Assembly: GCF_000025605.1 (NCBI RefSeq)
Contig: NC_013894.1
Location: forward strand, 1,349,529-1,413,528
Length of the DNA: 64,000 nt
Source of the DNA: Thermocrinis albus DSM 14484
Lineage (GTDB): Bacteria > Aquificota > Aquificia > Aquificales > Aquificaceae
Direction of reading: 5' to 3'
Shown here: one piece after another, positions 60,652 to 64,000 of the stretch
Position numbering within the stretch: the first letter of the stretch is position 1
Layout of the letters: the number at the start of each line of letters is the position of its first letter
Translations under genes and position numbers: made by a program
The notes under the pieces: model-generated
Told to the model about the DNA's origin: nothing
Database searches by the model: none
What the model saw: only the letters and a program-made list of their open reading frames with translations

Positions 60652-61994
60652 ACTTCTAGAAACTCCTCGCTCCACTTACCTATATTACCAGCACCCATAA
60701 AGAGTATAACGTGGTTATCCGCCAGCCTTTTGACAGCTTGGAAAACCTCTTCCTTAGAGGGGGCGTAAATACACCCTGAGATCTCGGCCAACTGCTTGGC
60801 GGACACATGCCACCTGTTTTCTTCTCCTGCGGGGTATATGTCGGTAACTATGCAACTGTCAGCCTCCCTCAGCACTGTGGCAAAGTCTTGCAGGAGGTAG
60901 TAGGTTCGGGAGTATCTGTGAGGCTGGAACACTAAAAGGATCTTGGTATCGGGGTACATCTCTCTCACCGCCTTTATCACAGATCTTATCTCTGTAGGAT
61001 GATGACCATAGTCATCGTAGACAGGAAAACCTTTGTAAAAACCTTTCAGCTCCAGTCTCCTTTCGGCATTTCTAAAACTTTCCAGAGCTTCTTTTATGAC
61101 ATCAAAACTCACATCCATCTGAAGAGCCACCAGTATAGAGGCAAGAGCGTTCTGCACGTTGTGTTTCCCAGGGACCTTAAGGTGTATATTACCAAGATTC
61201 TTCCCCATCCATACCACATCAAAGGAGTAGGTCCCTTCCAGAAGTCTCAGGTTCTTAGCCATCAGATGAGCTTCAGTTTGTATACCGTATGTGTAGTGTT
61301 TTTTAGATACATAGGGTATTATCTGGCTACAACCTTCGTCATCGGCGTTGAGAACGCTAAAACCATAGAAAGGAACACTGTTGGCAAACTCCAGGAAAGC
61401 TTTCCTGATACTGTCATAGTCCTTGTAAAAGTCAAGATGTTCCCTGTCTATGTTGGTTATTACAGCCACCGTGGGTGTGAGTTTGAGGAAGGAGCCATCA
61501 CTTTCGTCCGCTTCCGATACTATGAAATCCCCCTTACCCAGTCTGGCATTTCCGTTGAATCTCTGAAGGATTCCCCCTATCAGAACAGTGGGATCAAGAC
61601 CGGCCTCATGAAGGATGTAAGCTATCATGGAGGTGGTGGTGGTTTTACCGTGGGAACCACATACAGCTACTCCCTCTTTTATTCGGAATAGCTCAGCCAG
61701 CATCTCACCACGAGGTATGGTGGGTATTCCTCTACTCCTTGCATAAACTAGCTCCGGATTATCAGAAGAGACTGCTGAGGAGTAAACCACCACCTGAGCG
61801 TCCTCCACATTTTCAGGTCTGTGACCTATGTATACCCTTATACCTGCATCTTTCAACATCTGGGTGTTCCTACTCTCCTTTATATCGGAGCCTGATACTG
61901 TATAACCCATCTGCATCATAAGAAGGGCGAGTCCGCTCATACCGATGCCACCCACACCTACGAAGTGAAGTCTTTTAACTTTTTCCCTAAACAT
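60648..61994 (-). CDS. murC: UDP-N-acetylmuramate--L-alanine ligase
   Basis: MurC adds the first amino acid of the peptidoglycan stem peptide. The 448-aa protein has HFVGVGGIGMSGLALLM, the ATP P-loop CGSHGKTTTTSMIAYIL (key part GSHGKTTTTS), EADESDGSFLKL, NIDREHLDFY and YDDYGHHPTEI. Normal family length. It lies 1 nt after the carB half gene and overlaps recJ. Confidence 0.97.
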   Translation of the reverse strand: MFREKVKRLHFVGVGGIGMSGLALLMMQMGYTVSGSDIKESRNTQMLKDAGIRVYIGHRPENVEDAQVVVYSSAVSSDNPELVYARSRGIPTIPRGEMLAELFRIKEGVAVCGSHGKTTTTSMIAYILHEAGLDPTVLIGGILQRFNGNARLGKGDFIVSEADESDGSFLKLTPTVAVITNIDREHLDFYKDYDSIRKAFLEFANSVPFYGFSVLNADDEGCSQIIPYVSKKHYTYGIQTEAHLMAKNLRLLEGTYSFDVVWMGKNLGNIHLKVPGKHNVQNALASILVALQMDVSFDVIKEALESFRNAERRLELKGFYKGFPVYDDYGHHPTEIRSVIKAVREMYPDTKILLVFQPHRYSRTYYLLQDFATVLREADSCIVTDIYPAGEENRWHVSAKQLAEISGCIYAPSKEEVFQAVKRLADNHVILFMGAGNIGKWSEEFLEV

Positions 61995-61995
61995 G

Positions 61996-63669
61996 TCAGT
62001 CCTCGTCCAAGATGGTTTCTCCTTCTATAGTGTAGAAAGGTCTTTCGTAGGAGGAGTAGTAATAAGGTGTGTAAGCTACAAACTCACCGGCGCATGTGTC
62101 CACACCTTTGAAGGAGGGGATTATACGGTAAGAGTACCTTAGGCTTCTGATATCTTCTTCCTTCATGCCCTTCATCTGTGCCAGCTCCCTGTCGGAAAAA
62201 CCCAGCTCCTTGGCCTTTCTCAAAAGCTCTTCGCTTATAGGTGCATCTTTCCAGAGTTTTTCAAACTCTACCAGCTCCCAGATCTGATAAAGGAACCATT
62301 TGTCTATGTAGGTCAGTTGATGTACCTCCTCCACGTGCCACCCTCTACGGAAGGCCTCCGCTATATGCCATATCCTGTCTGGGTTGGGTGTCCTCAGCAT
62401 CCTCTTTAGATCTTCGTCATGAAGGTTGTTCATGGAAAGTGTGGTGAGTCCAAAGCGATCCATCTCTAAGCTTCTCACCGCCTTGAGGAAAGCTTCCTTA
62501 AAGGTCCTTCCTATGGCCATAACCTCTCCCACTGATTTCATCATGGTGGTGAGAGTTCTGTCAGCCTCGGGAAACTTGGCAAAGTCAAAGCGAGGTATCT
62601 TGACTACCACGTAATCTATTGACGGCTCAAAGGAAGCGGGCGTGTGACGGGTTATATCGTTCCTAAGTTCGTCCAAGGTGTAGCCTACAGCCAGTTTGGC
62701 AGCCACCTTGGCTATAGGGAAACCGGTAGCTTTGGAAGCCAGCGCAGAGGAGCGAGAGACTCGTGGGTTCATCTCTATCACGTAAAAGTCACCGTTTTCG
62801 GGATTTACGGCAAACTGTATGTTAGAACCTCCCGTATCTACACCAACCTCCCGCATTATCTGTATACAGGCATCTCTCAGTATCTGGTACTCCTTGTCGG
62901 TGAGGGTCTGGGCTGGTGCCACCGTGATGGAGTCTCCCGTGTGAACACCCATAGGATCAAAGTTCTCTATGCTGCAGACTATTATGACGTTGTCCTTCCT
63001 GTCACGTACCACTTCAAACTCGTACTCCTTCCATCCTATCAGGGACTTGTCTATGAGTACCTGATGTATGGGAGAAGTCTTGAGGGCTATCTGTAACCTT
63101 TCTACAAATTCCTCCATGTTATAGGCTATGGCTCCTCCCGTCCCTCCGAGGGTGAAGGCAGGACGTAGTATAGCTGGGAATCCTATCTCCTTTATAGCCT
63201 GCAGAGCCTCTTCCAGGGAAGAAACCACCGCGCTGGGAGGAACCTTAAGACCTATTCTCTCCATAGACTTTTTGAACAGCTGTCTGTCTTCACCTTTCTT
63301 TATGGCTGTGTAACTAGCTCCCAGAAGTTCCACGCCGTACCTTTCGAGCACTCCCTCCTCATATAACTTTACCGCTAAGTTGAGGGCTGTCTGTCCTCCC
63401 AAGGTAGGCAAAAGCGCATCTGGGCGTTCTACTTTTATTATTTCTTCCAGAATATCCACCGTCAGAGGTTCTATGTAGGTTCTGTGGGCCATACCCGGAT
63501 CTGTCATTATGGTGGCTGGGTTAGAGTTTACCAATACCACCTGATATCCTTCTTCCACCAAGGCTTTGCAAGCTTGAGTACCTGAATAATCAAACTCCGC
63601 AGCCTGACCTATGACGATGGGACCGGAACCTATGATGAGTATCTTTTTAATATCCTTTCTCTTCGGCAT
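61996..63669 (-). CDS. carB: Carbamoyl-phosphate synthase large subunit, N-terminal half
   Basis: The 557-aa protein covers only the first half of CarB: the carboxyphosphate ATP-grasp domain ([75 protein letters not shown], given here as motif fragments) and the oligomerisation domain ([18 protein letters not shown]). It then stops cleanly after EGETILDED. CarB is also split in Aquifex and some methanogens, so this is normal for the lineage; the C-terminal half must lie elsewhere. No SD is visible; the ATG is 19 nt from the divergent gene. Confidence 0.93.
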   Translation of the reverse strand: MPKRKDIKKILIIGSGPIVIGQAAEFDYSGTQACKALVEEGYQVVLVNSNPATIMTDPGMAHRTYIEPLTVDILEEIIKVERPDALLPTLGGQTALNLAVKLYEEGVLERYGVELLGASYTAIKKGEDRQLFKKSMERIGLKVPPSAVVSSLEEALQAIKEIGFPAILRPAFTLGGTGGAIAYNMEEFVERLQIALKTSPIHQVLIDKSLIGWKEYEFEVVRDRKDNVIIVCSIENFDPMGVHTGDSITVAPAQTLTDKEYQILRDACIQIMREVGVDTGGSNIQFAVNPENGDFYVIEMNPRVSRSSALASKATGFPIAKVAAKLAVGYTLDELRNDITRHTPASFEPSIDYVVVKIPRFDFAKFPEADRTLTTMMKSVGEVMAIGRTFKEAFLKAVRSLEMDRFGLTTLSMNNLHDEDLKRMLRTPNPDRIWHIAEAFRRGWHVEEVHQLTYIDKWFLYQIWELVEFEKLWKDAPISEELLRKAKELGFSDRELAQMKGMKEEDIRSLRYSYRIIPSFKGVDTCAGEFVAYTPYYYSSYERPFYTIEGETILDED

Positions 63670-63688
63670 CCAAAGTTAAAATTTTACC

Positions 63689-64000
63689 ATGCTCCTGTAC
63701 TTGCTCGTGGCTCTTATTATATTTCTCCAGTTTTACCATTTGGGGAGTTTTCAGGTGTGGATACCTAACGAGTCTTTCTATGCCTATGCCTCCCGCCATA
63801 TGATGGAGTATGGGGATTTTATAACACCTTATTACAACGGTGAGGTGAGGCTCAACAAACCTCCCATGACCTATTGGCTTGCTGTGGTAGGCTACTGGCT
63901 TCTGGGATGCAACGAATGGGGGCTTAGGATAATGCATGTCTTCCTTTCTTTACTTACAGGAGTGCTTACCGCCGTAATAGCTTATGAGCTTACATCTAAC
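63689..64000 (+). CDS. ArnT/PMT-like membrane glycosyltransferase, N-terminal fragment
   Basis: The frame from ATG 63689 is open to the window edge (104 codons). It begins with a membrane helix (LLYLLVALIIFLQFYHLG) followed by IPNESFYAYASRHMMEYGDF, TPYYNGEVRLNKPPMTYWLA and a second helix. The acidic residue after the first helix and the NKPPMTYW loop are hallmarks of the ArnT/PMT GT-C family, which transfers sugars from polyprenyl phosphates to lipid A or other acceptors. No SD; TAAAAT lies 6 nt before the ATG, suggesting a leaderless mRNA. Confidence 0.8.
   Translation, partial: MLLYLLVALIIFLQFYHLGSFQVWIPNESFYAYASRHMMEYGDFITPYYNGEVRLNKPPMTYWLAVVGYWLLGCNEWGLRIMHVFLSLLTGVLTAVIAYELTSN

Noticed and set aside
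60999-61691. 230-codon open frame antisense to murC
   Set aside because: Lies wholly within murC, no SD or recognisable motif.

Overview
The window looks like a chromosome segment of a thermophilic, chemolithoautotrophic member of the Aquificales (Hydrogenobacter/Thermocrinis type). This is inferred from gene content: a stand-alone citryl-CoA lyase-like protein of the reductive TCA cycle, a carB gene split in two, a short monofunctional-type WaaA, a HisZ-HisD pair, myo-inositol-1-phosphate synthase and an A2-type (YS motif) heme-copper oxidase. Most genes are tightly packed, often with 1-16 nt overlaps (ATGA, GTGA, TGATG), and convergent neighbours frequently overlap at their 3' ends.

Layout. 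1-2762: end of a metal ABC permease, folK, and groES-groEL behind a perfect TTGACA-17-TATAAT promoter. 2886-9494: one long forward series (trxB-like, mutL, hisZ, hisD, lipoprotein, lgt, sppA). 9497-13992, reverse: PsiE-like protein, citryl-CoA lyase, PpiD-like chaperone, a probable CZB remnant, an NnrS-like membrane protein and a hemerythrin. 14053-15655: cold-shock gene with a switch-like leader, and sucC. 15644-18952, reverse: dTDP-rhamnose genes rfbABCD. 18953-26638: CcmI-like lipoprotein, smpB-pyrB-coaBC, serA, ino1-waaA and a LPG-synthase-type flippase protein. 26632-30973: metE behind an elaborate structured leader, then ZIP transporter-pyrE-leuD, and a tRNA-Pro/tRNA-Arg pair with no spacer. 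31036-35649: heme A/heme O synthesis (ctaA, ctaB), a heme-copper-oxidase-like protein, surE and hslO. 35623-39577: rpsB-tsf-pyrH-frr-chaN, with a pseudoknot before rpsB and a second copy of the metE-type leader element before tsf.

39484-47048 is an accessory island. About 7.3 kb of clearly AT-rich DNA lies between two 146/147-bp direct repeats that duplicate the overlapping 3' ends of chaN and recR. It encodes a BcsB-like periplasmic protein, an outer-membrane barrel, a stand-alone MshEN (cyclic-di-GMP-binding type) domain protein, a family-2 processive glycosyltransferase, a GT-C-like membrane protein and a secreted lipoprotein. Together they look like a c-di-GMP-controlled exopolysaccharide synthase and export system. 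The MshEN and glycosyltransferase genes appear to be halves of one reading frame separated at an A7 tract.

46917-64000: recR, mnmA, DUF2892 protein, bioH-like and bioC, a lipoprotein HtrA protease, a sigma-70 factor, truB, dtd, an OmpA-family protein, the cytochrome c oxidase operon (coxIII-sco-coxII-coxI) with an FNR/CRP-like palindrome upstream, recJ, murC, the N-terminal half of carB, and the start of an ArnT-like glycosyltransferase.

The most novel signal is the pair of matching non-coding RNAs before metE and tsf. Each has three mutually crossing helices plus a terminal hairpin that ends exactly 14 nt before the start codon, with compensatory base changes between the copies. I do not recognise it as a known riboswitch or ribozyme class. 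Two other regulatory RNA candidates (rpsB leader pseudoknot; csp leader with alternative SD pairing) and a recurring leaderless-promoter arrangement are also described.
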